A stretch of 64,000 bases of DNA from Brachynemurus nebulosus. Taxonomy: Eukaryota > Arthropoda > Insecta > Neuroptera > Myrmeleontidae. The stretch covers positions 6,854,005-6,918,004 of the forward strand of contig JAPWDM010000016.1 of assembly GCA_035578155.1 (NCBI GenBank), in the 5' to 3' direction. Shown here piece by piece: positions 13,046-24,674 of this stretch. Both the position numbers and the translations under genes were made by a program. Below the pieces are notes generated by a model, which saw only the letters and a program-made list of their open reading frames with translations, was not told where the DNA came from and made no database searches. Within the stretch, counting starts at the first letter, position 1. The number at the start of each line of letters is the position of its first letter.

Positions 13046-15332
13046 TTTTTTATTTCTGGAGGAATAGAGAAGAGTTTCTTTTTTAATCCGTGTCAATTCT
13101 GCGGGGTGTTTTTGATCAAAGAAAGATAGGGTGTTAAGGATAAAAAATTTGATTTTCTTAGAAAAATTCTCCCTCATCCTACCAGAAAAAATGATGTATA
13201 TTTTAAGAACTTCAAAATTTTCTTTGTTTTGGATAACTCTACCATGACCTGGCATGCACGCCAAACAGCATGAACATTTTTGACGTCGCACAGTGGTCAA
13301 ACAATGGTGTGTAGACGCGAAAAATTAATTACAACTGAAATGTTTTAAATACGTATTAGATTTGGTTATGGTATGAGAAATCAACTAATGAAATTTAGTT
13401 TTCAAAAGGCGTTCATTGTCGGGACGCAAAAACCGAGGAGGGGGAGTTTACAAGGGGGCCGGACCCCCTAAAATTACGTGAACCACTCATAAAATTTCGT
13501 AAATATTCCTTAACTTTATTTTATTTATATTAAAAGTAAAATTTATAGTAGTCTATAAATATTTTTATTTGAAAATCGAATTTTTTGGGAAGACAGTTTC
13601 AATAACATTTTCCAATGCTATCGGAGAATTGCGTTATCAAAAAGTTGGATTATTTAAATTTTTGTCGAACTCCTTGCAGATTTGTAGTTGTTGCGCCTCT
13701 GGTTTATTGTAAAAACGAACATATTAACAAAAGCATATAAATATAAAAAAAAAAATATGCAATAACATTAATATGGTAAATTTAATTTTAGTCATTGGGA
13801 TGTTACTTCAGTTAATGAAAAAAATTCGATATAAAGAGGCAAAACGGGCAAAAACGGGGACTTGAATCTTATCAAATATTTTGGAAAAATCGCATTAGAA
13901 TGCGCCAGAACATGACTCATGACCAATGCAGCTCAATCAAAAAAGCTATTGATTAATAAGCGTATAATTCGTTAAAAATGTCGTATTTTCGTTTAATTTT
14001 TATACACCAATATTATTTGAAAGGTGGAACACAAACAGTAATATTATTAGTGCAGTAAAAGCGTAGATGGACCGTGCATTTCGGGTAGGAAGCAATTTTT
14101 TTTTTTTGAAAGTCGTAGGGAGGTCAGTGATGAACGTAAAACTGAGTTTTCGGGATTGTCGGTGTTGTCGTTCAGCCGCTATCTTCGAAAAAAGGTCGAA
14201 TTATTTTTCTTCGAATATCTCCAAAACCGTTAGTCTGACAAAAATTTTGTAAAGACCTTTTTGGTAGATAATTTTATTTTCTACAACTTTTATAATTAAC
14301 CTTTTTAAGTAGCTTTTAAAGTAAGAAAATTATTAGCAAAAAACGATAAAAAATTTGGGAAGGAAAACCTTTGAGGTCAGATAACTTTTCTATTTTTGAC
14401 CCGACAAAAAAATTTCTTCTTATATTTTTTGTAGAATGTTTCTCGACGAAAAATTTGAAGTATTAAATTTAATTATCGGGCTCCTAGTTACTGAGTTACA
14501 GGTTTTAAAAATAAGTAAGTGAAAATTACGAAAAATTTGAAGTATTAAATTTAATTATCGGGCTCCTAGTTACTGAGTTACAGCTTTTAAAAAATAAGTA
14601 AGTGAAAATTGTAACTAAAAAATTGTTGATTCGTTTAAGCGATATTGAATCAAGCACATAATTACTTTACTTTATTTGTTAACACGATATTACTAAAACT
14701 ATATACTACGTATTAATGCTTCTCCACACTATCCGTAGTGCTTAAAGCTTTTCTTTCCAAAACTGATAGTGGGATGTATGAATGAATAAGTGAAAGCTGT
14801 AAGTGGATTCAGAGCTGCCGTCACATATAGGTCACCAAAACGGACTCAATGTACTCCACATCCTTCAAAAGGAACTAGATAACGCCCAGTCCCTCGTAGA
14901 AAATAAGAACTGCACCAAAATCAACTCTCTTCATGTTCTCGGAACTCACTAATGGAAATTCGAGATACTTACGTCTTAACGAGGACAATACCTCGCAAGA
15001 ACATTAGACATGGGGCAAGAATTCGCCACGTCTGCGGCACGAAAAATTCTCACCTAGTCCCATTGTAACCGGATGATTATTTAGGACATAAATTACCTGT
15101 TAATCGTTTCGAATGTACCATGCTTAAAGATTACATTTTTTCCCCGTTTTGAACTGGATGAAACTATAAGCTCTAGGGCCTGTCTACTTACCTGGCCAGT
15201 GTACAAAGGTTACAGAGATGAGTGTGATATTCAAATTGTTTTATTTTAACACCTTAAACCCTTATTAATAATAAATCTCATCCATTTACACTTGTTCAGT
15301 AAAAATGATCCCTTTTCTTTTAAGTAATAACT
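13046..15332. other. No gene seen; 77-bp duplication at 14,453-14,608
   Basis: Mostly unrecognised AT-rich sequence. The block containing TTTGAAGTATTAAATTTAAT and TCGGGCTCCTAGTTACTGAG occurs twice in tandem (14,453-14,527 and 14,528-14,608). The stretch 14,800-15,130 is less AT-rich and may be an old coding relic, but no frame stays open. Confidence 0.5.
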
Positions 15333-15338
15333 AATAAG
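15333..15338. repeat. Target-site duplication, left (AATAAG)
   Basis: AATAAG lies immediately outside the left terminus AGTAGTAGG and recurs directly after the right terminus at 22,845-22,850. Confidence 0.8.
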
Positions 15339-15775
15339 AGTAGTAGGTTTTGGACAGTTTGGGATCCACCATCCCACCATCCAACTTTTTGAGCGACCTC
15401 GGATGGAGGCAAAACTACCGAGGCGGTTCTAGAAGCCTCCGGCGGTGGGTGGAGCAAAATTTTTTTCTAGCCTAGCGGAACTTGATCCAACCTAACAGAA
15501 CCTAAGGAAATTTGGTGTAACCTAACAGATTGTTTCTAACCTAAGAATTCCCTAATAGATGGCGCAGCCACCTTCGAGCCCTGTAAATTCCCTAATAGAT
15601 GACGCAGTCACCTTTGATAGCGTTGCTGGTTTGGATTCCTGTGTGTAAGTTTGAAAAATTGTCAATAGATTGCATCGAAAACCTTTTTTTTGATAGTTAA
15701 ACTAGCCATTAAAAGATGGCCTTGCTTTCATAATTTTATAATATTTTTATCTGAAAACAAGCTTAAATTGTCAGC

Positions 15776-16064
15776 TGACGTCACTAAAGGTAAACTGATA
15801 TCAAACAGCGAAGATTTCTCTCTAATATGCAAAAATGAATTTTATCATATGATTGTATATTTTTATCTGAAAACAGGTTTAAACTTGTATAAATTGCCAG
15901 CTGACGTCACTAAAGGTAAACTGATATCAAATAGCGAAGATTTCTGTCTAATATGCGAAAATGAAGCAGCAGGTTTTAACCTGTATGGCTACATAAAGTG
16001 TGACAGCTGACGTCACCATACTATTTTTTCTGCTATAAAAAGGGCGCGACAGAATTTCATCAGT
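15776..16064 (+). promoter_or_regulatory. Promoter of the arm gene: three CRE palindromes, TATA box, TCAGT initiator
   Basis: TGACGTCA, the full CREB/ATF palindrome, occurs at 15,776-15,783, 15,902-15,909 and 16,008-16,015, each overlapping CAGCTG as CAGCTGACGTCA. The first two lie in a tandem duplication of about 126 bp. TATAAAA is at 16,034-16,040 and the arthropod-type initiator TCAGT at 16,060-16,064, about 28 bp apart, with the ATG 98 bp further on. The spacing fits a focused RNA polymerase II promoter. Inducibility through CREB/ATF is inference. Confidence 0.75.
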
Positions 16065-16161
16065 TACAATTTTGTTCGAAACTTTAGTGAAAAAAAAAAC
16101 ATTAAACCTTATTGTTGTGAATTTTCAATTGTTGTGTGTTAAGAGTTAATTGTTGCCAACA

Positions 16162-16560
16162 ATGGAATCCATTACTGCTGGTGCTTCATCTGGAAACAGA
16201 GACTTAATTCAAAAAATGGCTGGAAATTTTGTGGATGAATTGAATCATCTTGGCGCTGTTAAACGATGGATTAAACTTTCTGATATGGAAATTGGAAAAG
16301 TATATAAAATAATGGGAGCCAGTCAACTACCATCGAAATTCGATTCATCGAAAATGAAGACAATATTGGAATTGGAAATTGGATACATTTCGTTACCAGC
16401 GAGATTTGACAATTTGAACGAGCAGATGCTGGCATGGTTGCAAAGCAATCCAAAACTTGGTATTATGAATAATGAACCAATTGGACTAACTCATAAATTG
16501 CAATTCAAAACGTTGGATCTTCTTGAAATCGTGGAGGATGCTGAATGGCGAATTTTGTAA
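16162..16560 (+). CDS. Small conserved protein, OB-fold-like; copy in the left arm
   Basis: An intact 132-residue frame. I choose the ATG at 16,162 (context CAACAATGG) over in-frame upstream codons because no earlier ATG exists. Residues about 31-40 read AVKRWIKLSD, followed by IGKVYKI, a polar stretch, LELEIGYISLPARFDNL and a C-terminal KLQFKTLD. The order 'aromatic-basic lead, VYKI strand, LEL strand, LPxRF' resembles short single-domain proteins found with insect DNA transposons and large DNA viruses that I believe adopt an OB fold and bind single-stranded DNA. That function is inference. An AATAAA at 16,644 could serve polyadenylation. The same protein is encoded without change in the opposite arm (21,623-22,021), so the element carries two divergently placed, identical genes. 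Confidence 0.7.
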   Translation: MESITAGASSGNRDLIQKMAGNFVDELNHLGAVKRWIKLSDMEIGKVYKIMGASQLPSKFDSSKMKTILELEIGYISLPARFDNLNEQMLAWLQSNPKLGIMNNEPIGLTHKLQFKTLDLLEIVEDAEWRIL

Positions 16561-16659
16561 TTTATTCTCTTCAAAAATGTATTATTTAATTGTACTATGT
16601 ATTTTAAAAAATTTCAATATTGTATCAATTTTTACATATATTTAATAAAAAATTATAAA

Positions 16660-16740
16660 AAAACAAAAAAAAAAAAAAAAACAAAAAAAAAACAAAAAAC
16701 AAAAAAAAAAAAAAACAAAAAAAAAAAACAAAAAAAAATT
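16660..16740. repeat. A-rich low-complexity tract
   Basis: Runs of A broken by single C. The right-arm equivalent (21,449-21,528) differs in length, one of the few differences between the arms. Lys-rich open frames across it are artefacts. Confidence 0.9.
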
Positions 16741-18489
16741 CGATTTTTTTTTCAATACCCATCGCTAGACATTGATTTATATTCTAGTTTTGATTATGCC
16801 AGATTAATAAATAAACATTATTTGGCGTTTAATAAAAAATTTAAAAAATCGATTTTTCAATTCAGGTCTCGTCTCTAAATCACAATTTTTGAACTAAGTA
16901 TAAATCAATAATACATATGAGTAATATTTGATATGCATTGTATTGTTAGGTTTTATGGTGAATAATTATAAAACAAAAAAAAAAGATTTAATATCCCCTG
17001 AAAACGAAAAATTTAATTTTTCACATGTTTAATAAAAATTATTTTTCAAGTTTAATAAAAATTATTCTTTATAAAATCGTCTATCAAATATTAGCCTTGC
17101 ACATAATATAAGAAATGCTGATTTGCTAAAATATAAATCTTGGAATGTGGATACATAATGTTATAAGTCCAATACGTTCATACATATGTATATATGAATA
17201 TTACATTGTAATACAGGTATTCGCTATATCTATATGAATCGTGTTTAAAAGCCAAATTTATTTTCCTGAATTTTTTAAAATATATATAGTAATATAATAT
17301 TTCGCATATATACAGTACTCTGTTAAAAGTACGGGTTTCTACACCGTTAAAAAAAAAACATATATTTTACAATATCAATATATTGTAAAAAATCATATTT
17401 CTTAATATTTTTAAAACTGAATATGTAATATCAAGAATTTAAAACAGTTTTGAAACATTAATTTCTCCTCATAATATTTTTTTAGTCTTAAATTAATAGC
17501 ACAATGTTCCATATATTTTAAAAAAATTTTTCTTTTAATATTTTATAACTTATCTAAAAATTTATAGCTATTTTTATCAAAAATTTATTACTTCCTATTG
17601 TTAAAAAATTAGTTAAATATATCTATAGGTATTAAGTGACCCCTAGTTTTGTGAAAGACGGTAGTAATAGCAATTCATCTTAAATACGAAATTATTTTAT
17701 CAATGCTAAATAAGCGTTTTTTTTTTCTCATATTATCATACTCCAATATATTGTATATTATTATAATTTATAAAAATGTGTTTTATTTATTAAAAAATTT
17801 AGCAAAATTTTAAATAATATCGCGTCAAAATAATATTCAGAAGTCAATAAAAGACAATAGCAGTAAATTTATTAAGATAACTATAAATAAATATTAATCT
17901 AATGTTGAAATATTTATTAACAAATAGTACTGCTTAGTAGAAAATTAGGTACCTATTGTTTTGTTTTCAAATTTACCTTTTTGCAATTAAAGAAAATTTT
18001 AGTAACTATCGATACCTATATAAAACGATACCCATAAAAGACAAGCATGCTCTGATCTCAACAATTTTTTCCCATGTTAAATTCGTATGTTCTTACTTCG
18101 CTGAAACTTATTATGTTTATATATTCCCCCAATATTTTCTACCATAAACAATAGTTATAGTAAGCTAGGTAGGTATTGAATAAGTATTTTTTGTTTGTTA
18201 ATTTATTGATGATAGAGAAAAAAAATTTATGTTTTTATAGACAGTGAAATACTTTTAAACTATTTTTTTGCAGTTTAATTTTGTAAAAACACCTAAAATT
18301 ATCAGTCACAGACAAATATTTCTAAGCAAACGAATTGAAAATGTAGTTTTATATCATAAGAATAAATGCGTATATATAGGGTGGACAGTAAATAACTCTC
18401 ATAATTTTTAAAGAGCGGATGAAAACTTTAATTTTGGATTACGAAATTTTATTTTTTTTTCCGGAGTTAAGCTGCATTCAATTAATTAA

Positions 18490-19699
18490 CCCTTTCCTGC
18501 GCAGTAGTTTTACATCATTACTGTTCAAACTATACTTCAAATTAACAAATCATTAATAACATGGGTAAATACTTATTAGCAAGAATTACATAGTTTACAC
18601 ATATGTTCTATCACACCAGAATGTTAATAGGACAATGCGATTTAATTGCCTATATTCAGGAGCAAGCAAAAACATTACCTATTTTAATAGCTTAGAAAAT
18701 ACACATTACATTTTTTTTCGTTGTAAGAACAATCATTTCGGTGATCTTTTTTTTTTTTTTAACGAATTACTAAAATTGCTTAAGGACTATGGTATGTAAG
18801 AAATAACAACATTCACATAATTTTAAAATAATTAACGTACAGCTATTGGAAAAGTTACAAAGATTTTTTTAACAACTTATTAAATGTTGATAGCTTATTT
18901 TAATATCTTCTATAGGGTCGTAAGTATAACCCTAAACCCGAAATTTTTTCATTACCATCGTTGACGACTATATTCTCGTCATCATCAGCTTCTCCTTCGC
19001 TCGCAGTATCTTCGTTGTCGCTAGCAGATGTTTTTTCATCGCTGTCTTCGTCATCATTTGATATATACTTTAGCACTGGTTCAATAATATCATGCTTTTC
19101 CAATTCCCTGGTTATTGAGATAATCCGCTTTCCAATGTCACTTTCCTTTAAATTATTAAAATGGCTTCGTTTTTTCTCGTTTTCGATATAATCCGCAAAG
19201 CTGGGATTTATAATATGACTCCTTTCCATTAAATTACATATAGTATTAACCATTTCTTCTCCAATTTGCGTCTGAGTCGCTAAACTTCTTAGTTCATCAA
19301 CTAAATGGTTCGGGTCATCAAAATATTCTTCATCATCAACAGGTTTCGAATAGCCATTATGAAGGTTAGTATTTTCATCATCATATTTGAAACGTTTAGC
19401 TTCTCCATTTATTGAATTAGATGTTGAAGGTTGGTCCTTTTCTTCCGAATTTTTATCTTCTTGTTCTTCATCCTTTGCGCATGCGTTCTGAAGCTCTTTG
19501 ACCATTAATATGTCTAGAGCAGTTTGTAAGAGACCAGCTATCTTTGGAGTAAAACTTGTTTCTTTGTAGTTATCAGGCGATGGTAAATGCTTTTGTTCAT
19601 CAGATCCATTATCTTCGACATTTACCGATTGTAGAATATTATGCGAGTTTTTTAAAGCGTGGAATTTACTTCTGATTGCTTCTGCTGCAGCCATCACCA
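18490..19699. other. Single-copy spacer (loop) of the palindrome
   Basis: This 1.2-kb segment is the only part of the element not duplicated within it. Its left side (18,490-18,899) matches 59,490-59,907, the downstream flank of the zinc-finger gene in the second element. Its right side is the gene itself, cut off at the junction with the inverted arm. Confidence 0.85.
18900..19693 (-). CDS. Acidic C-terminal part of the zinc-finger protein, 5'-truncated
   Basis: The open frame starts formally at 19,766, but its first 24 codons come from the inverted arm. Homology to the genes at 59,908-61,070 and 61,619-62,781 begins at MAAAEAIRSKF (about 19,693) and runs for 264 residues to the stop at 18,900. 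The zinc finger and Ser/acidic N-terminal part are absent. Visible features: a Glu/Lys-rich region with QPSTSNS, a region YFDDPNHLVDELR likely to be helical, a tail of Asp/Glu/Ser, and a C-terminus ISGLG-LYLRPYRRY. ISGLG fits the (M/I/L)xGx-G consensus cut by adenovirus-type proteases, which Polintons encode; processing here is inference. The frame is intact, unlike the two other copies. No promoter is visible at its new 5' end. Confidence 0.6.
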
Positions 19700-21487
19700 T
19701 TAATTGAATGCAGCTTAACTCCGGAAAAAAAAATAAAATTTCGTAATCCAAAATTAAAGTTTTCATCCGCTCTTTAAAAATTATGAGAGTTATTTACTGT
19801 CCACCCTATATATACGCATTTATTCTTATGATATAAAACTACATTTTCAATTCGTTTGCTTAGAAATATTTGTCTGTGACTGATAATTTTAGGTGTTTTT
19901 ACAAAATTAAACTGCAAAAAAATAGTTTAAAAGTATTTCACTGTCTATAAAAACATAAATTTTTTTTCTCTATCATCAATAAATTAACAAACAAAAAATA
20001 CTTATTCAATACCTACCTAGCTTACTATAACTATTGTTTATGGTAGAAAATATTGGGGGAATATATAAACATAATAAGTTTCAGCGAAGTAAGAACATAC
20101 GAATTTAACATGGGAAAAAATTGTTGAGATCAGAGCATGCTTGTCTTTTATGGGTATCGTTTTATATAGGTATCGATAGTTACTAAAATTTTCTTTAATT
20201 GCAAAAAGGTAAATTTGAAAACAAAACAATAGGTACCTAATTTTCTACTAAGCAGTACTATTTGTTAATAAATATTTCAACATTAGATTAATATTTATTT
20301 ATAGTTATCTTAATAAATTTACTGCTATTGTCTTTTATTGACTTCTGAATATTATTTTGACGCGATATTATTTAAAATTTTGCTAAATTTTTTAATAAAT
20401 AAAACACATTTTTATAAATTATAATAATATACAATATATTGGAGTATGATAATATGAGAAAAAAAAAACGCTTATTTAGCATTGATAAAATAATTTCGTA
20501 TTTAAGATGAATTGCTATTACTACCGTCTTTCACAAAACTAGGGGTCACTTAATACCTATAGATATATTTAACTAATTTTTTAACAATAGGAAGTAATAA
20601 ATTTTTGATAAAAATAGCTATAAATTTTTAGATAAGTTATAAAATATTAAAAGAAAAATTTTTTTAAAATATATGGAACATTGTGCTATTAATTTAAGAC
20701 TAAAAAAATATTATGAGGAGAAATTAATGTTTCAAAACTGTTTTAAATTCTTGATATTACATACTCAGTTTTAAAAATATTAAGAAATATGATTTTTTAC
20801 AATATATTGATATTGTAAAATATATGTTTTTTTTTTTTAACGGTGTAGAAACCCGTACTTTTAACAGAGTACTGTATATATGCGAAATATTATATTACTA
20901 TATATATTTTAAAAAATTCAGGAAAATAAATTTGGCTTTTAAACACGATTCATATAGATATAGCGAATACCTGTATTACAATGTAATATTCATATATACA
21001 TATGTATGAACGTATTGGACTTATAACATTATGTATCCACATTCCAAGATTTATATTTTAGCAAATCAGCATTTCTTATATTATGTGCAAGGCTAATATT
21101 TGATAGACGATTTTATAAAGAATAATTTTTATTAAACTTGAAAAATAATTTTTATTAAACATGTGAAAAATTAAATTTTTCGTTTTCAGGGGATATTAAA
21201 TCTTTTTTTTTGTTTTATAATTATTCACCATAAAACCTAACAATACAATGCATATCAAATATTACTCATATGTATTATTGATTTATACTTAGTTCAAAAA
21301 TTGTGATTTAGAGACGAGACCTGAATTGAAAAATCGATTTTTTAAATTTTTTATTAAACGCCAAATAATGTTTATTTATTAATCTGGCATAATCAAAACT
21401 AGAATATAAATCAATGTCTAGCGATGGGTATTGAAAAAAAAATCGAATTTTTTTTTGTTTTTTTTTTTTGTTTTTTGTTTTTTTTTT

Positions 21488-21519
<32 letters not shown>

Positions 21520-21622
21520 TTTTTTTATAATTTTTTATTAAATATATGTAAAAATTGATACAATATTGAAATTTTTTAAAATACATAGTACAATTAAATA
21601 ATACATTTTTGAAGAGAATAAA

Positions 21623-22021
21623 TTACAAAATTCGCCATTCAGCATCCTCCACGATTTCAAGAAGATCCAACGTTTTGAATTGCAATTTATGAGTTAGTCC
21701 AATTGGTTCATTATTCATAATACCAAGTTTTGGATTGCTTTGCAACCATGCCAGCATCTGCTCGTTCAAATTGTCAAATCTCGCTGGTAACGAAATGTAT
21801 CCAATTTCCAATTCCAATATTGTCTTCATTTTCGATGAATCGAATTTCGATGGTAGTTGACTGGCTCCCATTATTTTATATACTTTTCCAATTTCCATAT
21901 CAGAAAGTTTAATCCATCGTTTAACAGCGCCAAGATGATTCAATTCATCCACAAAATTTCCAGCCATTTTTTGAATTAAGTCTCTGTTTCCAGATGAAGC
22001 ACCAGCAGTAATGGATTCCAT
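21623..22021 (-). CDS. Small conserved protein, OB-fold-like; copy in the right arm
   Basis: Mirror copy of the gene at 16,162-16,560: 132 residues, same protein sequence, intact, starting at the ATG ending at 22,021. Its promoter is also complete in mirror image. The two genes are transcribed towards each other across the spacer, so read-through would yield RNAs able to pair over most of the arm; this is inferred from layout only. Confidence 0.7.
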   Translation of the reverse strand: MESITAGASSGNRDLIQKMAGNFVDELNHLGAVKRWIKLSDMEIGKVYKIMGASQLPSKFDSSKMKTILELEIGYISLPARFDNLNEQMLAWLQSNPKLGIMNNEPIGLTHKLQFKTLDLLEIVEDAEWRIL

Positions 22022-22118
22022 TGTTGGCAACAATTAACTCTTAACACACAACAATTGAAAATTCACAACAATAAGGTTTAATGTTTTTTTTTTCACTAAA
22101 GTTTCGAACAAAATTGTA

Positions 22119-22407
22119 ACTGATGAAATTCTGTCGCGCCCTTTTTATAGCAGAAAAAATAGTATGGTGACGTCAGCTGTCACACTTTATGTAGCCATAC
22201 AGGTTAAAACCTGCTGCTTCATTTTCGCATATTAGACAGAAATCTTCGCTATTTGATATCAGTTTACCTTTAGTGACGTCAGCTGGCAATTTATACAAGT
22301 TTAAACCTGTTTTCAGATAAAAATATACAATCATATGATAAAATTCATTTTTGCATATTAGAGAGAAATCTTCGCTGTTTGATATCAGTTTACCTTTAGT
22401 GACGTCA
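22119..22407 (-). promoter_or_regulatory. Mirror promoter of the right-arm gene
   Basis: TGACGTCA at 22,400-22,407, 22,274-22,281 and 22,168-22,175, TATA box (as TTTTATA) at 22,143-22,149 and initiator complement at 22,119-22,123. All elements match the left arm. Confidence 0.75.
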
Positions 22408-22844
22408 GCTGACAATTTAAGCCTGTTTTCAGATAAAAATATTATAAAATTATGAAAGCAAGGCCATCTTTTAATGGCTAGTTTAACTATAAAAAAAAAG
22501 ATTTTCGATGCAATCTACTGACAATTTTTCAAACTTACACACAGGAATCCAGACCAGCAACGCTATCAAAGGTGACTGCGTCATCTATTAGGGAATTTAC
22601 AGGGCTCGAAGGTGGCTGCGCCATCTATTAGGGAATTCTTAGGTTAGAAACAATCTGTTAGGTTACACCAAATTTCCTTAGGTTCTGTTAGGTTGGATCA
22701 AGTTCCGCTAGGCTAGAAAAAAATTTTGCTCCACCCACCGCCGGAGGCTTCTAGAACCGCCTCGGTAGTTTTGCCTCCATCCGAGGTCGCTCAAAAAGTT
22801 GGATGGTGGGATGGTGGATCCCAAACTGTCCAAAACCTACTACT

Positions 22845-22850
22845 AATAAG
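22845..22850. repeat. Target-site duplication, right (AATAAG)
   Basis: Second copy of AATAAG, directly after the terminal CCTACTACT. Confidence 0.8.
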
Positions 22851-24674
22851 AAATAATATTTTACAAAATTAAATTGTTTAACTATGTATAACTAAGCACT
22901 CACTAGTATGAATTATATTTTCATTTAATTTTTGTTACTACTTAAAACCTATATTTATTAGTAGAATGGATCATAGAAAATTTTAAAAAAATTTCGATTC
23001 TTTACTGTAGAATCTTATTTGACCATATTTTTTAGCGGGATGTAAATGGTTTATTTTTTTGAATACGATAATTCAAAATAAAATAGATCAATTAAAATAC
23101 TAGCTTTCAAAATTTTACGCATCCTTAAAAATCTCTAATAAAAGGTACTAAAATGATATGAAGGCGGTGTGAAGAACTGCTAAATACCAGTTTTCTTGGC
23201 CTATAACTTAATCAAAATAGACTAAAATATAAATATAGTAATAATAATAATAATAATAAACTAACGTCCCGTCCTAGCTTCGCTGACTCAGATGTTTGTT
23301 TTGTTTTCACTTTGGTGTTTTATATAATTTCCTACAACACTTATTATTTTATAGCTCTGACCCGCAGTTTCACTTACGTAAAATGATCAGACTTAAAGAT
23401 CTAATTATTTTTAAGTCAGATATCCTGAAAATTTCTACGAAATTAGTTATTTATAGTGATTGGCTTCGCCAGTTAAATAACTCTTAAGTAGAAAAGCCTC
23501 AAGGAGTAATGTTTTTGTCCCATTCCTACCCACTCCAAAAATTAATTTTTCATTCCTACCCGCTTCAAATCCCGAGAAAAATGGTCAAATTCCATCCAAT
23601 TTATCAACTTTAATCTCGTTCTCAGTTTTTATTCCGAGTCCCGAAATGGAGTTACATTATCTACAATGCCATTCCCGTTCGCTTTGGATTCCGTAAAAAG
23701 TTCTTTATTTCCGTCCATTTTTATTTCAAAAGTCAACCCGTTCTTTCAAATTGTGAGCTGCAGACCTCGACCTGACTATTTTTCCGCCCTAAAGACATTT
23801 CTACTCTAAAGTACCTAAGTCATGTTCATATTTCAATAGAATAGCTAATTTCCACACTTTGAAATTTTTGTGCAGATACCCGTGATGATGGGTTTAATAG
23901 TACTTCAAGTTTAAGCATTTCTTGAGGAACGGAGGTCCTGGTGGAAAATTTTAATCACACTTTCATTTTTTTCCAAAATCCTGATAGTGTCTAACAATAA
24001 GAGAAAATTTGCCAAGAACCATTCAGCTTTTTAATTTGAACTTTATATTTTGTGGTTCTGGGAGACAGTTTTGACCTTATTCCAATTTTTAAAATGGTAT
24101 TCTAAAATTCTGTATAAAATAGTTTACAATATGTATTCTAAGTTACTTATAATGCTTCGCTTCGCTCGCCTAACTTCCCTTTCCAGCAAAAATAAGTAAT
24201 ATTCATATTTGAATGACGTAATATATAATTTTCACATTTTGTCGAGGTCTGTCCAGCTGTTCAATTTGGGTTGTATTTGGGGCCCCAGACTTCTAGATAA
24301 TAATTTTGACTTCACTGTACTTTTAAATCAAATATTTCAAAATTCTCTACGAAATCAATATTTAATTTTCATTTAAACAATAATATTGTAGTACAATTAT
24401 CTGATGTCAGTTGTCTTTTATTCGTAACTATAGAAATGAATAAACAATTTTAATTTAATCTGTAATTTTTCTAACAAAAATTTTAAAGTTTGAAGACGTA
24501 ACTTAAAAATAAAAAGGAAGCAAAATTTCAAAATTTGGGATCCTTTATGCCACCCTTGGCGTGGTCCTCTACTGATAGATTAGGTGTGTGTTCGTCACAA
24601 AATCTTATAAATTTTTTCCTAATTCTATTATTAATAGGTATAGATGTTTCAAAATGTATCATTTAAATAAAAAC
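22851..24674. other. No recognisable gene
   Basis: AT-rich single-copy-looking sequence with a short (AAT)n run near 23,240. Short open frames lack motifs. Phrases such as CTTCGCTCGCC recur at 24,165 and resemble old repeat ends. Confidence 0.5.

Larger units (their letters stand above)
15339..18489 (+). repeat. Left inverted arm of the palindromic element
   Basis: In order: terminal 400 bp with CCTAAC and CCTAATAGATGGCGCAG repeats; promoter 15,776-16,064; gene 16,162-16,560; an A-rich low-complexity tract 16,660-16,740; a block 17,250-17,830 shared with all family members; and a segment 17,830-18,360 with a partial copy at 29.1-29.4 kb. The arm ends at TGCATTCAATTAAT, where the two arms stop matching. 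Confidence 0.9.
15339..22844. mobile_element. Palindromic Maverick/Polinton-like element, non-autonomous
   Basis: A 7,506-bp element made of two inverted arms (15,339-18,489 and about 19,700-22,844) around a 1.2-kb spacer. It begins AGTAGTAGGTTTTGG, ends with the complement, and is bounded by a 6-bp duplication AATAAG. Six-bp duplications, AG termini and long inverted repeats are the published hallmarks of Maverick/Polinton elements; assignment to that group is inference, because no polymerase B, integrase, ATPase or capsid gene is present. Arms differ at only scattered bases and in poly-A length, so insertion or arm homogenisation is recent. Each arm carries an intact gene; the spacer carries the 3' part of a second gene. 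It must depend on proteins made elsewhere. Confidence 0.8.
19700..22844 (-). repeat. Right inverted arm of the palindromic element
   Basis: Reverse complement of 15,339-18,489, with scattered single-base differences (for example at 22,430 against 15,760) and a changed A-tract length. The mirror positions sum to 38,183 near the termini, so there is no indel between the end and the gene. Confidence 0.9.

Noticed and set aside
17956..18147. 63-residue frame in the inner arm (mirror at 20,038-20,229)
   Set aside because: Identical only because the arms are identical; the diverged copy near 29.2-29.4 kb has a stop, and no promoter or motif supports it.
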